From positions 6,634,001 to 6,698,000 of the forward strand of contig NZ_CP109327.1 of NCBI RefSeq assembly GCF_035918155.1: 64,000 bases of DNA. Direction: 5' to 3'. Positions 8,691-18,135 of this stretch are shown here, one piece after another (position 1 is the stretch's first letter; every line of letters begins with the position of its first letter). The notes under the pieces were generated by a model. That model was not told the origin of the DNA and searched no databases. It saw nothing but the letters and a program-made list of their open reading frames with translations. Source of the stretch: Streptomyces sp. NBC_01591. Lineage in GTDB: Bacteria; Actinomycetota; Actinomycetes; Streptomycetales; Streptomycetaceae. The translations under genes were made by a program, and so were the position numbers.

Positions 8691-11585
8691 TTGCCCATGC
8701 AGCCCGCGCCGGAGCAGAGTCCGCATCACGCTTATCCCGACCACTGGGAAGCGGACGTGGTGCTCCGCGACGGAGGCACCGCGCGCATCAGGCCCATCAC
8801 CACGGACGACGCCGAACGGCTGGTCAGCTTCTACGAGCAGGTCTCCGACGAGTCGAAGTACTACCGGTTCTTCGCCCCATACCCACGCCTGTCCGACAGG
8901 GACGTGCACCGCTTCACCCATCACGACTACGTCGACCGGGTGGGGCTCGCCGTCACGGTCGGCGGTGAGTTCATCGCGACCGTCCGCTACGACCGCATCG
9001 ACGAGCGCGGCAGGCCCGCCTCCGCACCCGCCGACGAGGCCGAGGTCGCCTTCCTCGTCCAGGACGCGCACCAGGGCCGGGGCGTGGCCTCGGCGCTCCT
9101 CGAACACATCGCGGCCGTCGCCCGCGAGCGCGGCATCCGCCGCTTCGCCGCCGAGGTGCTGCCCGCCAACAACAAGATGATCAAGGTGTTCCGGGATGCC
9201 GGATACACCCAGCAGCGCAGCTTCGAGGACGGCTCCGTCCACCTCACCCTGGACCTCGAACCGACCGCCGAGTCCCTCGCCGTCCAGCGCGGCCGTGAGC
9301 AGCGGGCTGAGGCGCGGTCCGTGCAGCGCCTGCTGGCCCCCGGTTCTGTCGCCGTCATCGGTGTCGGCCGGACCCCCGGCGGCGTCGGCCGAACGGTCCT
9401 GCGCAACCTCCTCGGGGCCGGCTTCACCGGCCGTACGTACGCCGTGAACCGCGCCTTCGCCGCCGACCAGGTGACCATCGATGGCGTCCCCGCCCACCGC
9501 TCGATCGGCGAGATCGACGAGCCGGTCGACCTCGCGGTGGTCGCCGTCCCCGCCGACCGGGTCCCGGAAGCCGTCGCCGACTGCGGTGAGCACGGCGTCC
9601 AGGGCCTGGTCGTCCTCTCCGCCGGATACGCCGAATGGGGTGCCGAGGGCCGGGAACGGCAGCGTGAACTGGTCCGTCAGGCCCGCTCGTACGGGATGCG
9701 GATCATCGGCCCGAACGCCTTCGGCCTGATCAACAACGCGGAAACGGTACGGCTGAACGCCTCGCTCGCCCCCGAGCCGCCCGCTCCCGGGCGCATCGGC
9801 CTCTTCACCCAGTCCGGAGCGATCGGCATCGCCCTGCTCTCCGGGCTCTACCGGCGCGGCGCGGGCCTGTCCACCTTCATCTCCGCGGGCAACCGCGCCG
9901 ACATCTCGGGCAACGACTTCCTCCAGTACTGGTACGAGGACCCCGACACCGACGTCGCCCTGCTGTACCTCGAATCGCTCGGAAACCCCCGCAAGTTCAC
10001 CCGCCTCGCGCGGCGCACCGCGGCGGTGAAGCCGGTGGTCGTGGTGAAGGGCGCCCGGCACAGCGGCTCCACCCCGCCCGGCCACGCGGTGCCGATCAGC
10101 CGGATCCCCGACGCGACGGTCTCGGCGCTCATGCGGCAGGCCGGCGTGATCCGGGTCGACACGGTGACGGAGATGGTCGACGCGGGTCTTCTCCTCGCCG
10201 ACCAGCCCCTCCCGGCCGGCCCCCGGGTCGCGATCCTCGGCAACTCCGAATCGCTCGGCCTCCTCACGTACGACGCCTGCCTCGCCGAGGGGCTGCGCCC
10301 GCGCCCGCCGCTCGACCTCACCACCGCCGCCACCCCGCAGGACTTCAGGAACGCCCTGGCCGAGGCTCTCGCCGACGACGGCTGCGACTCGGTGGTCGTG
10401 ACGGCGATCCCGTGGGTCGGCGAGGACGGCGAGGCGGAGTCGGGCGACGGAGAGGTGCTCGCCGCCGCCCTGCACACAGCCGCCGCCGCAGGTCCGGCCA
10501 AGCCGGTCGCCGTCGTACATGTCGAGATCGGCGGGCTGGCCGAGGCCCTCGCCGCGGCCACCAGCACGGTCGCGCAGCCGCGCCCCCCGGCGCAGCCCGC
10601 CCCGGCCGCGACCACCACGCCCACCGGAGTCACCGCCCCGGCCGACCCGAGCCCGGCGCCCACCTCACCGGCTCCTCCCGCAGTCGACGGCGCCCCCGGC
10701 ACCCGGATCGGCCGGATCCCCGCCTACCCCGCCGCCGAACGGGCGGTGCGCGCCCTGGCCGAAGCGGTGCGGTACGCGCAGTGGCGACGCCAGGCCGCCG
10801 TGCCCGGCAAGGTGCCCGAGTTCCTCGACGACACCATCGACGAGCCGGGCGCCGCCGGCCTCATCGACACCCTCCTCGGCCCCGACCCCGACCCGCGGGG
10901 CCGGCAGCTCGCACACGACGAGGCGCGCGAACTCCTGGGCCGCTACGGCATCACCGTACGGCCGACGCTCCCGGCGCCCGACCCGGACGCCGCCGTCGCG
11001 GCAGCGGCCCGGCTCGGCTATCCCGTGGCGCTCAAGACCACCGCGCCGCACCTGCGCCACCGGGCCGACCTCGGCGGTGTCCGGCTGGACCTCGCCAACG
11101 AGACCGCGCTGCGCCGGGCGTACGGCGAACTGACCGACCTGCTCGGCAAGCCCGCCGAACTCCAGCCCGTGGTCCAGGCCATGGCGCCGCGCGGCGTCGA
11201 CACCGTCGTACGGGCCACGATCGACCCGGCGGCGGGCGCCGTCCTCTCCTTCGGGCTCGCGGGCGCGCCCTCCGAACTCCTCGGCGACACCGCCCACCGC
11301 CTGGTCCCGGCCACCGACCGCGACGCCGCCGAGCTGATCCGGTCGATCCGGGCGGCCCCGGTGCTGTTCGGCTGGCGCGGCGCGGCACCCGTGGACACCG
11401 CCTCGCTCGAAGAGCTGCTGCTGCGGGTCTCCCGGCTGGTCGATGACCACCCCGAAGTGGTCTCCATCGCCCTGGAACCGGTCGTGGTCGCCACCCAGGG
11501 GCTGACCGTGCTCGGCGCGAGCGTCCGCCTCTCGCCGCCCCCGGCCCGCACCGATCTCGGCCCCCGCCGCCTGCCCAACTACTGA
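8691..11585 (+). CDS. PatA-like fused GNAT acetyltransferase / acyl-CoA synthetase-like protein
   Basis: The protein has 964 residues. Domain order is GNAT acetyltransferase (about 20-185, acetyl-CoA loop QDAHQGRGVASALL), CoA-binding Rossmann domain (about 205-300), succinyl-CoA-ligase-like domain (about 310-460), a Pro/Thr/Ala-rich linker (about 625-670) and an ATP-grasp domain (about 740-955). This is the architecture of streptomycete protein lysine acetyltransferase PatA, with the GNAT at the N terminus rather than the C terminus as in Salmonella Pat. Where active ligases carry a phospho-histidine the sequence reads ISAGNRADISGND, so the ligase half is probably a sensor rather than an enzyme. 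PatA proteins acetylate and silence acyl-CoA synthetases. The start is TTG 8691 (GGAG at a better distance) or ATG 8697. Confidence 0.85.
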   Translation: MPMQPAPEQSPHHAYPDHWEADVVLRDGGTARIRPITTDDAERLVSFYEQVSDESKYYRFFAPYPRLSDRDVHRFTHHDYVDRVGLAVTVGGEFIATVRYDRIDERGRPASAPADEAEVAFLVQDAHQGRGVASALLEHIAAVARERGIRRFAAEVLPANNKMIKVFRDAGYTQQRSFEDGSVHLTLDLEPTAESLAVQRGREQRAEARSVQRLLAPGSVAVIGVGRTPGGVGRTVLRNLLGAGFTGRTYAVNRAFAADQVTIDGVPAHRSIGEIDEPVDLAVVAVPADRVPEAVADCGEHGVQGLVVLSAGYAEWGAEGRERQRELVRQARSYGMRIIGPNAFGLINNAETVRLNASLAPEPPAPGRIGLFTQSGAIGIALLSGLYRRGAGLSTFISAGNRADISGNDFLQYWYEDPDTDVALLYLESLGNPRKFTRLARRTAAVKPVVVVKGARHSGSTPPGHAVPISRIPDATVSALMRQAGVIRVDTVTEMVDAGLLLADQPLPAGPRVAILGNSESLGLLTYDACLAEGLRPRPPLDLTTAATPQDFRNALAEALADDGCDSVVVTAIPWVGEDGEAESGDGEVLAAALHTAAAAGPAKPVAVVHVEIGGLAEALAAATSTVAQPRPPAQPAPAATTTPTGVTAPADPSPAPTSPAPPAVDGAPGTRIGRIPAYPAAERAVRALAEAVRYAQWRRQAAVPGKVPEFLDDTIDEPGAAGLIDTLLGPDPDPRGRQLAHDEARELLGRYGITVRPTLPAPDPDAAVAAAARLGYPVALKTTAPHLRHRADLGGVRLDLANETALRRAYGELTDLLGKPAELQPVVQAMAPRGVDTVVRATIDPAAGAVLSFGLAGAPSELLGDTAHRLVPATDRDAAELIRSIRAAPVLFGWRGAAPVDTASLEELLLRVSRLVDDHPEVVSIALEPVVVATQGLTVLGASVRLSPPPARTDLGPRRLPNY

Positions 11586-11671
11586 CCCGCGCGCCGTCAC
11601 GCCCGAGGGACCCGGACCGCCCTGCCGCACAACGTCCCCGGCAGTCATCCGCCCCCCGTAGGATGGTCCCC

Positions 11672-12268
11672 ATGGCTAAGACCGGTACGACGACCCAGGG
11701 GCTGCGCGCGGCGATCGAGCGCAGCGGCTACTACCCGGCCCTCGTGGCCGAGGCGGTGGAGGCCGCCGTGGGCGGTGAGCCGGTCGCTTCGTACCTGGTG
11801 CACCAGGAGACCACGTTCGACTCCAACGAGGTGCGCCGCCACGTCACGGTCCTGGTCCTGACGGACAACCGTTTCATCGTCAGCCACACCGACGAGCAGA
11901 ACGCCGACACCAGCTCCCCGACCCCGTACGCCACCACCTCCACGGAGTCGGTCAAGCTCGACCGGATCTCGTCGGTCGTGGTCAGCCGGGTCGTGGCCAA
12001 CCCCGAGAAGTACGTACCGGGCACGCTGCCCCGCGAGGTCGTCCTCACCATCGGCTGGGGCGCGGTCTCCCGGATCGACCTGGAGCCGGCCGCCTGCGGC
12101 GACCCCAACTGCGAGGCCGACCACGGCTACACCGGCAACTCCACCGCCGACGACCTGAGCCTGCGGGTCAGCGAGGCCGGTGACGGCCCGGACACCGTGC
12201 GCCAGACCCTCGTCTTCGCCCAGTCGCTCTCCGAGGCCACGGCCGCGACCGCGGCGACCGGCCGCTGA
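11672..12268 (+). CDS. Conserved actinobacterial protein (DUF5998-like)
   Basis: The protein has 198 residues from the ATG at 11672 (AGGA 9 bases upstream); an in-frame ATG at 11663 overlaps that Shine-Dalgarno sequence and is less likely. I associate it from memory with the actinobacterial family DUF5998. It shows no signal peptide, no membrane segment and no catalytic motif. The centre is beta-rich with a VTVLVLTDNRFIVSHTDE strand pair, and CGDPNCEADH could be a metal or structural cysteine pair. Its stop overlaps the next start by one base, so it is cotranslated with a phosphodiesterase of the alkaline phosphatase superfamily. Molecular function is unknown. Confidence 0.7.
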   Translation: MAKTGTTTQGLRAAIERSGYYPALVAEAVEAAVGGEPVASYLVHQETTFDSNEVRRHVTVLVLTDNRFIVSHTDEQNADTSSPTPYATTSTESVKLDRISSVVVSRVVANPEKYVPGTLPREVVLTIGWGAVSRIDLEPAACGDPNCEADHGYTGNSTADDLSLRVSEAGDGPDTVRQTLVFAQSLSEATAATAATGR

Positions 12269-13455
12269 TGGCGCAGCCGGCCTGGCAGGACCCCGTCCTG
12301 CTCCCTGTCGAAAGCGCCCCGGTCCCGGAGTACGGCAGCGGATCGCTCGCCGATCTGCTGCCCACGCTCGTCGCCGGACAGGGCGTGCCGGGCTTCACCG
12401 CGGCGATCCCCGAACTCACCCCCGCCGACCGGAACTGCGTGTTCCTGATCGACGGCCTCGGTTGGGAGCAGATCAAGGCCCACCCCGACGAGGCACCGTT
12501 TCTGCACTCCCTGCTCCCCACCTCGCGCGGCGGCACCGGCCGTCCGATCACGGCGGGCTTCCCGGCCACCACAGCGACATCGCTGGCCTCCGTCGGCACG
12601 GGCCTTCCCCCGGGGGAGCACGGCCTGCCGGGCTACTCCGCGCGCAATCCGGAGACCGGCGAGCTGATGAACCAGCTCCGCTGGAGGCCCTGGACCTCGC
12701 CGAAGGTCTGGCAGCCGTACCCCACCGTCTTCAAGCTCGCCGACGCGGCGGGCGTGCGTACCGCGCAGGTCTCCGCCCCCGCCTTCGAGCAGACTCCGCT
12801 CACCAAGGTCGCGCTCAGCGGGGGTTCGTTCCTGGGCCGGCTGTCCGGCGAGGAGCGGATGGACGTGGCCGCCGAGCGGCTCGCCGCGGGCGACCGGTCG
12901 CTGGTCTACACGTACTACAGCGAGGTCGACGGCATGGGCCACCGCTTCGGTGTCGACTCCGACGCCTGGCGCGGCCAGCTGATGTACGTGGACGGACTGG
13001 CACGACGCCTGGCCGAACAGCTCCCGCCCCGCTCGGCGCTGTACATCACCGCCGATCACGGCATGATCGACGTCCCGTTCGACGAGCAGTCCCGGATCGA
13101 CTTCGACGAGGACTGGGAGCTGCGCGCGGGCGTCGCCATGCTCGGCGGCGAGGGCCGGGCCCGCCATGTGTACGCCGTCCCGGGCGCGGAGAACGATGTG
13201 CTGACCGTCTGGCAGGAAGTGCTGGGCGAGCAGTTCTGGGTGGCGAGCAGGGACGAGGCGATCGCGGCCGGCTGGTTCGGCCCGAAGATCGACGAACGCG
13301 TCCACGGCAGGATCGGCGACGTCGTCGCGGCGGCCCACGACGATGTGGTGATCACCGCCTCCGTCAATGAGCCGAACGAGTCCGCGATGGTCGGTATGCA
13401 CGGTTCGATGACCCCCGTCGAGCAGCTCGTCCCGCTCCTCGAAGTACGCTCGTAA
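12268..13455 (+). CDS. Alkaline-phosphatase-superfamily nucleotide pyrophosphatase/phosphodiesterase
   Basis: The protein has 395 residues and no signal peptide. The metal-binding motif FLIDGLG (D62) and the nucleophile region GFPATTATS (T101/T102) match the nucleotide pyrophosphatase/phosphodiesterase branch, as do the later YYSEVDGMGH and TADHGMID motifs that provide the remaining metal ligands. It should hydrolyse a phosphodiester or pyrophosphate bond, but the substrate is not readable. It starts one base inside the preceding stop (TGATG), so it is translationally coupled to the DUF5998-like gene. tdk follows about 50 bp later on the same strand, which may indicate a nucleotide-related operon. 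Confidence 0.82.
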   Translation: MAQPAWQDPVLLPVESAPVPEYGSGSLADLLPTLVAGQGVPGFTAAIPELTPADRNCVFLIDGLGWEQIKAHPDEAPFLHSLLPTSRGGTGRPITAGFPATTATSLASVGTGLPPGEHGLPGYSARNPETGELMNQLRWRPWTSPKVWQPYPTVFKLADAAGVRTAQVSAPAFEQTPLTKVALSGGSFLGRLSGEERMDVAAERLAAGDRSLVYTYYSEVDGMGHRFGVDSDAWRGQLMYVDGLARRLAEQLPPRSALYITADHGMIDVPFDEQSRIDFDEDWELRAGVAMLGGEGRARHVYAVPGAENDVLTVWQEVLGEQFWVASRDEAIAAGWFGPKIDERVHGRIGDVVAAAHDDVVITASVNEPNESAMVGMHGSMTPVEQLVPLLEVRS

Positions 13456-13506
13456 CCGCGTTTCGCCCGACATCGCTTCCCTTGCCCGAAAGGTGCTCAA
13501 CCCCTC

Positions 13507-14157
13507 ATGCCCGAGCTTGTGTTCTTCTCCGGAACGATGGACTGCGGAAAGAGCACGCTGGCGCTGCAGATCGGCCACAACCGTTCGGCACGCGGCCTGC
13601 AAGGCGTGATCTTCACCCGTGACGACCGGGCGGGGGAGGGCAAGCTCTCCTCGCGTCTGGGACTGGTCACCGAGGCCGTCGAGGCCGATGAGGGCATGGA
13701 CCTGTACGCCCATCTCGTCGACCGGATAAGCCGCGGCGGCCGGGCGGACTACGTGATCGTGGACGAGGCGCAGTTCCTGGCTCCCGCCCAGATCGACCAG
13801 CTCGCACGCATCGTCGACGACCTCGACATGGACGTCTTCGCGTTCGGCATCACCACCGACTTCCGGACCAAGCTGTTCCCCGGATCGCAGCGCCTGATCG
13901 AACTGGCCGACAGGGTGGAGACGCTCCAGGTCGAAGCGCTCTGCTGGTGCGGCGCACGGGCCACGCACAACGCCCGGACGGTCGGCGGCGAGATGGTCGT
14001 CGAAGGCGCCCAGGTGGTCGTGGGCGATGTCAACCAGCAGGCGGGTGAGGTCGGTTACGAGGTGCTGTGCCGGCGCCACCACCAGCGCAGGACGACCAGC
14101 GCGAGCGCCCGCGCGGGCGCGCTGTCGCCGGACGTACTGCCTGTCACCTCCGCCTGA
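13507..14157 (+). CDS. tdk: Thymidine kinase (type II)
   Basis: The 216-residue enzyme phosphorylates thymidine to dTMP in nucleotide salvage. The P-loop is GTMDCGKST at 9-17, the catalytic base is E87 in VDEAQF, and the lasso region follows. The structural zinc site is represented by CWCGARATHNAR and the later CRRHH. Length and motifs fit the small tetrameric thymidine kinase family. The start is ATG 13507 after a short gap from the phosphodiesterase gene. The C-terminal tail after residue 195 is not conserved. The gene reads in the same direction as its upstream neighbours and probably belongs to their operon. Confidence 0.93.
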   Translation: MPELVFFSGTMDCGKSTLALQIGHNRSARGLQGVIFTRDDRAGEGKLSSRLGLVTEAVEADEGMDLYAHLVDRISRGGRADYVIVDEAQFLAPAQIDQLARIVDDLDMDVFAFGITTDFRTKLFPGSQRLIELADRVETLQVEALCWCGARATHNARTVGGEMVVEGAQVVVGDVNQQAGEVGYEVLCRRHHQRRTTSASARAGALSPDVLPVTSA

Positions 14158-14199
14158 ACCGCCCCTTCGGTCACCGGCGCGGCTGCTTAGGATGACGCT

Positions 14200-15072
14200 G
14201 TGAACACGGTGAGCGGAGCAGAGAACGAGTCCGGACCGGGCTCGCTGGGCAAGGTGCAGCCCCGGCAGCTGATCGTGACCGTCTACGGGCTGTACGCGCG
14301 CGACACCGACGGCTGGCTGTCGGTGGCCTCGCTGATCCAGTTGCTCGCCGACCTCGGCGTCGAGGCACCAACCGTACGGTCCTGCGTCTCCCGGTTGAAG
14401 CGGGCCGGACTGCTCGAAGCCCAGTCGGTGTCCGGAACGGCCGGTTACCGGATCTCGCCCGAGACCGAGCGGATGCTGCGCGACGGCGATCCCCGGATCT
14501 TCGCGGCCCGGCGGGCCACCGTGGACGAGGGCTGGGTGCTGGTCGTCTTCTCGGTGCCCGAGTCCGAACGCGCCAAGCGGCACACCCTGCGCACCCAGCT
14601 CACCCGGCTCGGCTTCGGTTCCGTGTCCGCCGGGGTCTGGATCGCACCGGGACATGTGCACGACGAGGCGGAGTCCATGCTGGCCAGGCACGGGCTGCGC
14701 TCGTACGCCGACCTCTTCCGGGCCGACTACCTGTCGGTCGGCGGGGGCGACGGCGACGAGCTCGCCGCGAAGGTCCGCTCCTGGTGGGACACCGCCCGGC
14801 TGCAGCGGCTGTACGTCGAATTCCTCACCGCGCACCGTCCGGTGGCCGAGCGGATCGCGAACGGCACCGAGGTGACGGACCGCGAGGCGTTCACGACGTA
14901 CATCAGGGTCCTCACCGACTGGCGCCGGCTCGTCTACCTCGATCCCGGTGTCGCGCGTGAACTGCTGCCCGGCGAATGGAGCGGAACCCACGCCTCTGAG
15001 CTCTTCGACGAGATGCACGCCCGGCTGGCCGACCCCGCCCACCGGCATGTCGAACGGGTCCGGGCGCGCTGA
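14200..15072 (+). CDS. PaaX-family transcriptional regulator
   Basis: The protein has 290 residues from a GTG start. The N-terminal winged helix covers about 20-85 (QLIVTVYGLYARD, then TVRSCVSRLKRAGLL as the recognition region). The middle domain (WVLVVFSVPESERAKRHTLR) and the C-terminal helical PaaX_C domain follow. PaaX is the phenylacetyl-CoA-responsive repressor of phenylacetate catabolism in enteric bacteria; streptomycetes carry several paralogues with unassigned roles. No paa catabolic genes are nearby, so the family is clear but the ligand is not. It ends 21 bp before the convergent VOC gene. Confidence 0.85.
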   Translation: MNTVSGAENESGPGSLGKVQPRQLIVTVYGLYARDTDGWLSVASLIQLLADLGVEAPTVRSCVSRLKRAGLLEAQSVSGTAGYRISPETERMLRDGDPRIFAARRATVDEGWVLVVFSVPESERAKRHTLRTQLTRLGFGSVSAGVWIAPGHVHDEAESMLARHGLRSYADLFRADYLSVGGGDGDELAAKVRSWWDTARLQRLYVEFLTAHRPVAERIANGTEVTDREAFTTYIRVLTDWRRLVYLDPGVARELLPGEWSGTHASELFDEMHARLADPAHRHVERVRAR

Positions 15073-15093
15073 CGCCCCCCGCCGCCGGACGGC

Positions 15094-15870
15094 TCAGCGA
15101 CCGGCCGACCGGACGATCGTGAACACCGCGCCCTCCGGGTCCGCCACGGTCGCCACCCGGCCGCTCGACCCCTCCCGGGGCGGCTGGAGAACGTATCCAC
15201 CGAGCTCCACCACGCGCCGGGCCGCCTCGTCGGTGTCGGAGACCTCGAAGTACGTCATCCAGTGCGGGCCGCGGTCGCGCGGCAGGGCGTGGCCGACGCC
15301 GTGCAGCGAGGCCACCGGGCGGCCCTCCAGATGCAGGGTCTGGTAGTCGAAGTCGGCCGAGACGACCGCCTCCGCCTCGTAGCCGAAGACCGTCTGGTAG
15401 AACTTGCAGACCGTCGCGGTCTCACGGGTCACCAGCTCGTTCCAGACCGGTGTGCCGGGAGCACCGGCGAGCGCCGTACCGACATGCGCGGCGGCCTGCC
15501 AGATCCCGAAGACCGCACCACTGGGGTCGGAGGCGATGGCGAGCCGGCCCGCCTCGCCCGCGTCGAGCGGCCCCACGGCGACCGTGCCGCCGCAGGACCG
15601 GATGCTCTCCGCCGTGAGGTCCGCGTCGTCGGTGGCCAGATAGGTCGTCCAGGCGACCGGCAGATGCCGGTCGGGCGGCAGCTGTCCGATGCCCGCCACC
15701 ACCTTTCCGTCGATCAGCGCCCGGACGTACGGACCCAGCTGGTCCGGACCCGGCACGAATTCCCAGCCGAACAGATCGGCGTAGAAGTCCTGGGTCGTGC
15801 TCAGGCCGTGCACGATCAGACTCACCCAGCAAGGTGTTCCGGGCGTACGCGGAGCGGCAGCCTCGGTCAT
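15094..15870 (-). CDS. VOC (glyoxalase/dioxygenase fold) family protein, two domains
   Basis: The 258-residue protein contains two VOC repeats. Each begins with a partner-strand pattern (PCWVSLIVHGLSTTQDFYAD, and later PVWNELVTRETATVCKFYQT) and is about 120 residues long. Streptomycetes have many such proteins acting as glyoxalase-like enzymes, antibiotic-binding proteins or hydroxylase-associated factors. The metal ligands usual in glyoxalase I are not all evident, so enzymatic activity is uncertain. The start at 15870 was chosen because GAGGAGAG lies just upstream; the longer open frame to 16104 lacks this. It converges with the PaaX gene. Confidence 0.8.
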   Translation of the reverse strand: MTEAAAPRTPGTPCWVSLIVHGLSTTQDFYADLFGWEFVPGPDQLGPYVRALIDGKVVAGIGQLPPDRHLPVAWTTYLATDDADLTAESIRSCGGTVAVGPLDAGEAGRLAIASDPSGAVFGIWQAAAHVGTALAGAPGTPVWNELVTRETATVCKFYQTVFGYEAEAVVSADFDYQTLHLEGRPVASLHGVGHALPRDRGPHWMTYFEVSDTDEAARRVVELGGYVLQPPREGSSGRVATVADPEGAVFTIVRSAGR

Positions 15871-16106
15871 CGTCACTCTCTCCTCGGACCATCGGGGTGG
15901 TGGCCGTACGGGGGGAACGGGGCCGACGTGCCGTCGTGCGGTACGGGATGTGTACGCCCCGTGCAGATGTTTGCACCACCCGGCGCACGATGTGCTCCGG
16001 CCGCGCCGCACTTCCCGGGATCTCGACGGAGGGAGCCCGATTTGCCGCGATGCGCCCGTTTCGATGGTGTTACCGGTGGGGCGGCTCCTGCGCGAGGATG
16101 GCACCC

Positions 16107-16934
16107 ATGAAGCCCATCATCACCGCATCCCAATACGCGAGCGAGTCGGCGGGGCCACGTCCGCCGGTGCTCCTGGACGTACGTTGGCAACTGGGCGGCC
16201 CGAACGGGCGGCCCGACTACGAGTCCGGGCACATTCCCGGTGCGGTCTTTGTCGATCTGGACGCGGAGCTCGCCGGTCCGGCGGGCATCGGCGGTCGTCA
16301 TCCACTGCCCGATCCGGACGAATTCGGGGCGGTGATGCGCCGGGCAGGTGTCTCCCGGGACACCCCTGTGGTCGTGTACGACGGCGGCCAGGGCTGGGCG
16401 GCGGCGCGTGCCTGGTGGCTGCTGCGCTGGACGGGACACCCGGATGTCCGGGTCCTGGACGGCGGTCTCGCTACCTGGACGGGTGACCTCCAGACCCGGA
16501 TCCCGGCCCCGGCCGAGGGCGACTTCCGGCCCGCCCCCGGCGCGCTGCCGCTGCTGGACGCGGACGGGGCGGCGGCGCTGGCCCGCTCGGGGCTGCTGCT
16601 CGATGCGCGCGCCGCCGAGCGCTACCGGGGCGATGTGGAGCCGATCGACCGGGTGGGCGGCCACATTCCGGGTGCCGTCTCGGCCCCGACCTCCGAGAAC
16701 ACGGGGGACGACGGCCGGTTCCTGGCCGTGGAAGCGCTGGCGGTGCGTTTCAAGGAACTCGGCGCCGACCGGGCGGACGAGATCGGCGTCTACTGCGGCT
16801 CCGGGGTCTCCGGTGCCCACGAAGTGCTGGCCCTGGCTGTCGCCGGTATCCCCGCGGCGCTGTACGCGGGCTCCTGGTCCGAGTGGTCCGGCGACGAGTC
16901 CCGCCCGGTCGCCACGGGACCCGAGCCGCAGTAG
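16107..16934 (+). CDS. Sulfurtransferase (tandem rhodanese, TST/MST type)
   Basis: The protein has 275 residues in two rhodanese domains. The N-terminal one is inactive, with Asp in VYDGGQGWAA where cysteine would be. The C-terminal one has the active-site cysteine C230 in the loop CGSGVS, typical of 3-mercaptopyruvate or thiosulfate sulfurtransferases. It transfers sulfane sulfur to cyanide or thiols in the cytoplasm. The start is ATG 16107, about 10 bases behind GAGG; a longer upstream frame overlaps the divergent VOC promoter and is not credible. It converges on sepH, with a hairpin between the two genes. Confidence 0.88.
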   Translation: MKPIITASQYASESAGPRPPVLLDVRWQLGGPNGRPDYESGHIPGAVFVDLDAELAGPAGIGGRHPLPDPDEFGAVMRRAGVSRDTPVVVYDGGQGWAAARAWWLLRWTGHPDVRVLDGGLATWTGDLQTRIPAPAEGDFRPAPGALPLLDADGAAALARSGLLLDARAAERYRGDVEPIDRVGGHIPGAVSAPTSENTGDDGRFLAVEALAVRFKELGADRADEIGVYCGSGVSGAHEVLALAVAGIPAALYAGSWSEWSGDESRPVATGPEPQ

Positions 16935-17012
16935 CGGGGCGCGCGCCGTCCGGACGGACCGGAATCGCGGCACCCGGCCCCGTAAGCACCAGGCGTGGCG
17001 GACGCACACGGC

Positions 17013-17048
17013 ACGAGGGCCCGCACGCAGTGGCGTACCAGCCCTCGT
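17013..17048. terminator. Hairpin between convergent sulfurtransferase and sepH genes
   Basis: ACGAGGGC and GCCCTCGT form a perfect 8-bp stem with a 20-base loop, 20 bp from the sepH stop. It could end transcription from either side. Confidence 0.5.
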
Positions 17049-17067
17049 CATCCTGTCGTTGCTCCGC

Positions 17068-18135
17068 TCAGTCCTGCTTCTTGCGGCGCGTACCGAAGAC
17101 GATCTCGTCCCAGGTCGGCACGGCGGCCCGGCGGCCAGGCCGGACGCCGTCCGCCTCGGCCTGGCGGTCCGTTGTCCCGGTCAGCCGGTCGCGATGACCG
17201 GCGACCGCTCGGGGCATCAGCACATCCGCATAGGCGGAACCGGCGCCCGCGGAGGCTGCCGCGGCCGGCGGCTCGTCGGCCTCCGGCTCCTGCGCGGCGG
17301 GCTCGATCGCGGGCGGCTCGGGTGGCGCCGGCCGTTCCGGCACCACCATGTCGCCGCGGAAGCTCGGCACCGCTTCCAGCAGGCTGGTCAGCGAATCGCG
17401 CTCACCGGCCGAGACGGACGCGATGTGCTCCTCGGGCTCGGGCGGGGGCGGCGGGGCCGTGGGCCGCTCCATCTGGCGGTCCAGGGCGCGGTCCAGCGGC
17501 CGGTCGCGCGGCAGCCGGGCGATCCGGGGCACGAACGGGAAGCTCGGCTCGGGCGCGGCGACGTCGTCGGTCTCGCCGATCAGCGAGCGCGCCTCGTCGT
17601 CCACGGCCTGGACCAGGCGGCGCGGCGGGTCGTACGTCCAGCTCGCCGAGTGCGGCTCGCCCGCGACCCGGTAGACCAGGAGGACCTCCCAGGTGCCGTC
17701 GTCCCGGCGCCAGGAGTCCCACTGGACGGTCTCCTTGTCGGCGCCGCGCAGCAGCAGTCGCTCCTGCACCGCCTCGCCGAGCTGGGGGCCGGTGTTCTCG
17801 CCGGGACGGCGCACGGGAGTCTTCCGGGCCCGCTCGGCCATGAAGGCGCGCTCCGCGAGCACGGGGCCCTCGAAGCGGCGGACACGGTCGACGGGGATCC
17901 CGGCGAACTGGGCGACCTCCTCAGCGGAGGCACCGGCTCGTATCCGCGCCTGGATGTCGCGGGGGCGGAGGTGGCTCTCCACCTCGATCTCGATCTGGCC
18001 GAGCCGCGCGCGGTCGTTGCGCACGGCGGCTCGCAGCCGCTCGTCGATGGGAAGCGTGTACTCCGTGCTGTCCGCAGCCTTGAGCACCAGTCGTGTGCCG
18101 TCGTTGGAGACGGCCACGACACGCAGTTCGGGCAT
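17068..18135 (-). CDS. sepH: Cell-division protein SepH
   Basis: The protein has 355 residues. The N-terminal DUF3071 domain (about 1-165) begins MPELRVVAVSNDGTRLVLK and contains a helix-turn-helix-like segment EEVAQFAGIPVDRVRRFEGP. The C-terminal half is long, Pro/Ala/Glu-rich and probably disordered. SepH stimulates FtsZ polymerisation and GTPase activity and is needed for efficient septation in Streptomyces and mycobacteria. The start at 18135 follows GGGAGGT at ideal spacing; a longer frame to 18279 is less likely. The last residues are basic (FGTRRKKQD). It has its own long upstream region, which also serves the divergent membrane-protein gene. Confidence 0.9.
   Translation of the reverse strand: MPELRVVAVSNDGTRLVLKAADSTEYTLPIDERLRAAVRNDRARLGQIEIEVESHLRPRDIQARIRAGASAEEVAQFAGIPVDRVRRFEGPVLAERAFMAERARKTPVRRPGENTGPQLGEAVQERLLLRGADKETVQWDSWRRDDGTWEVLLVYRVAGEPHSASWTYDPPRRLVQAVDDEARSLIGETDDVAAPEPSFPFVPRIARLPRDRPLDRALDRQMERPTAPPPPPEPEEHIASVSAGERDSLTSLLEAVPSFRGDMVVPERPAPPEPPAIEPAAQEPEADEPPAAAASAGAGSAYADVLMPRAVAGHRDRLTGTTDRQAEADGVRPGRRAAVPTWDEIVFGTRRKKQD

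Noticed and set aside
12127..15048. 973-codon minus-strand frame opposite the phosphodiesterase, tdk and PaaX genes
   Set aside because: All three plus-strand genes under it have clear domains and start signals; the minus frame has neither.
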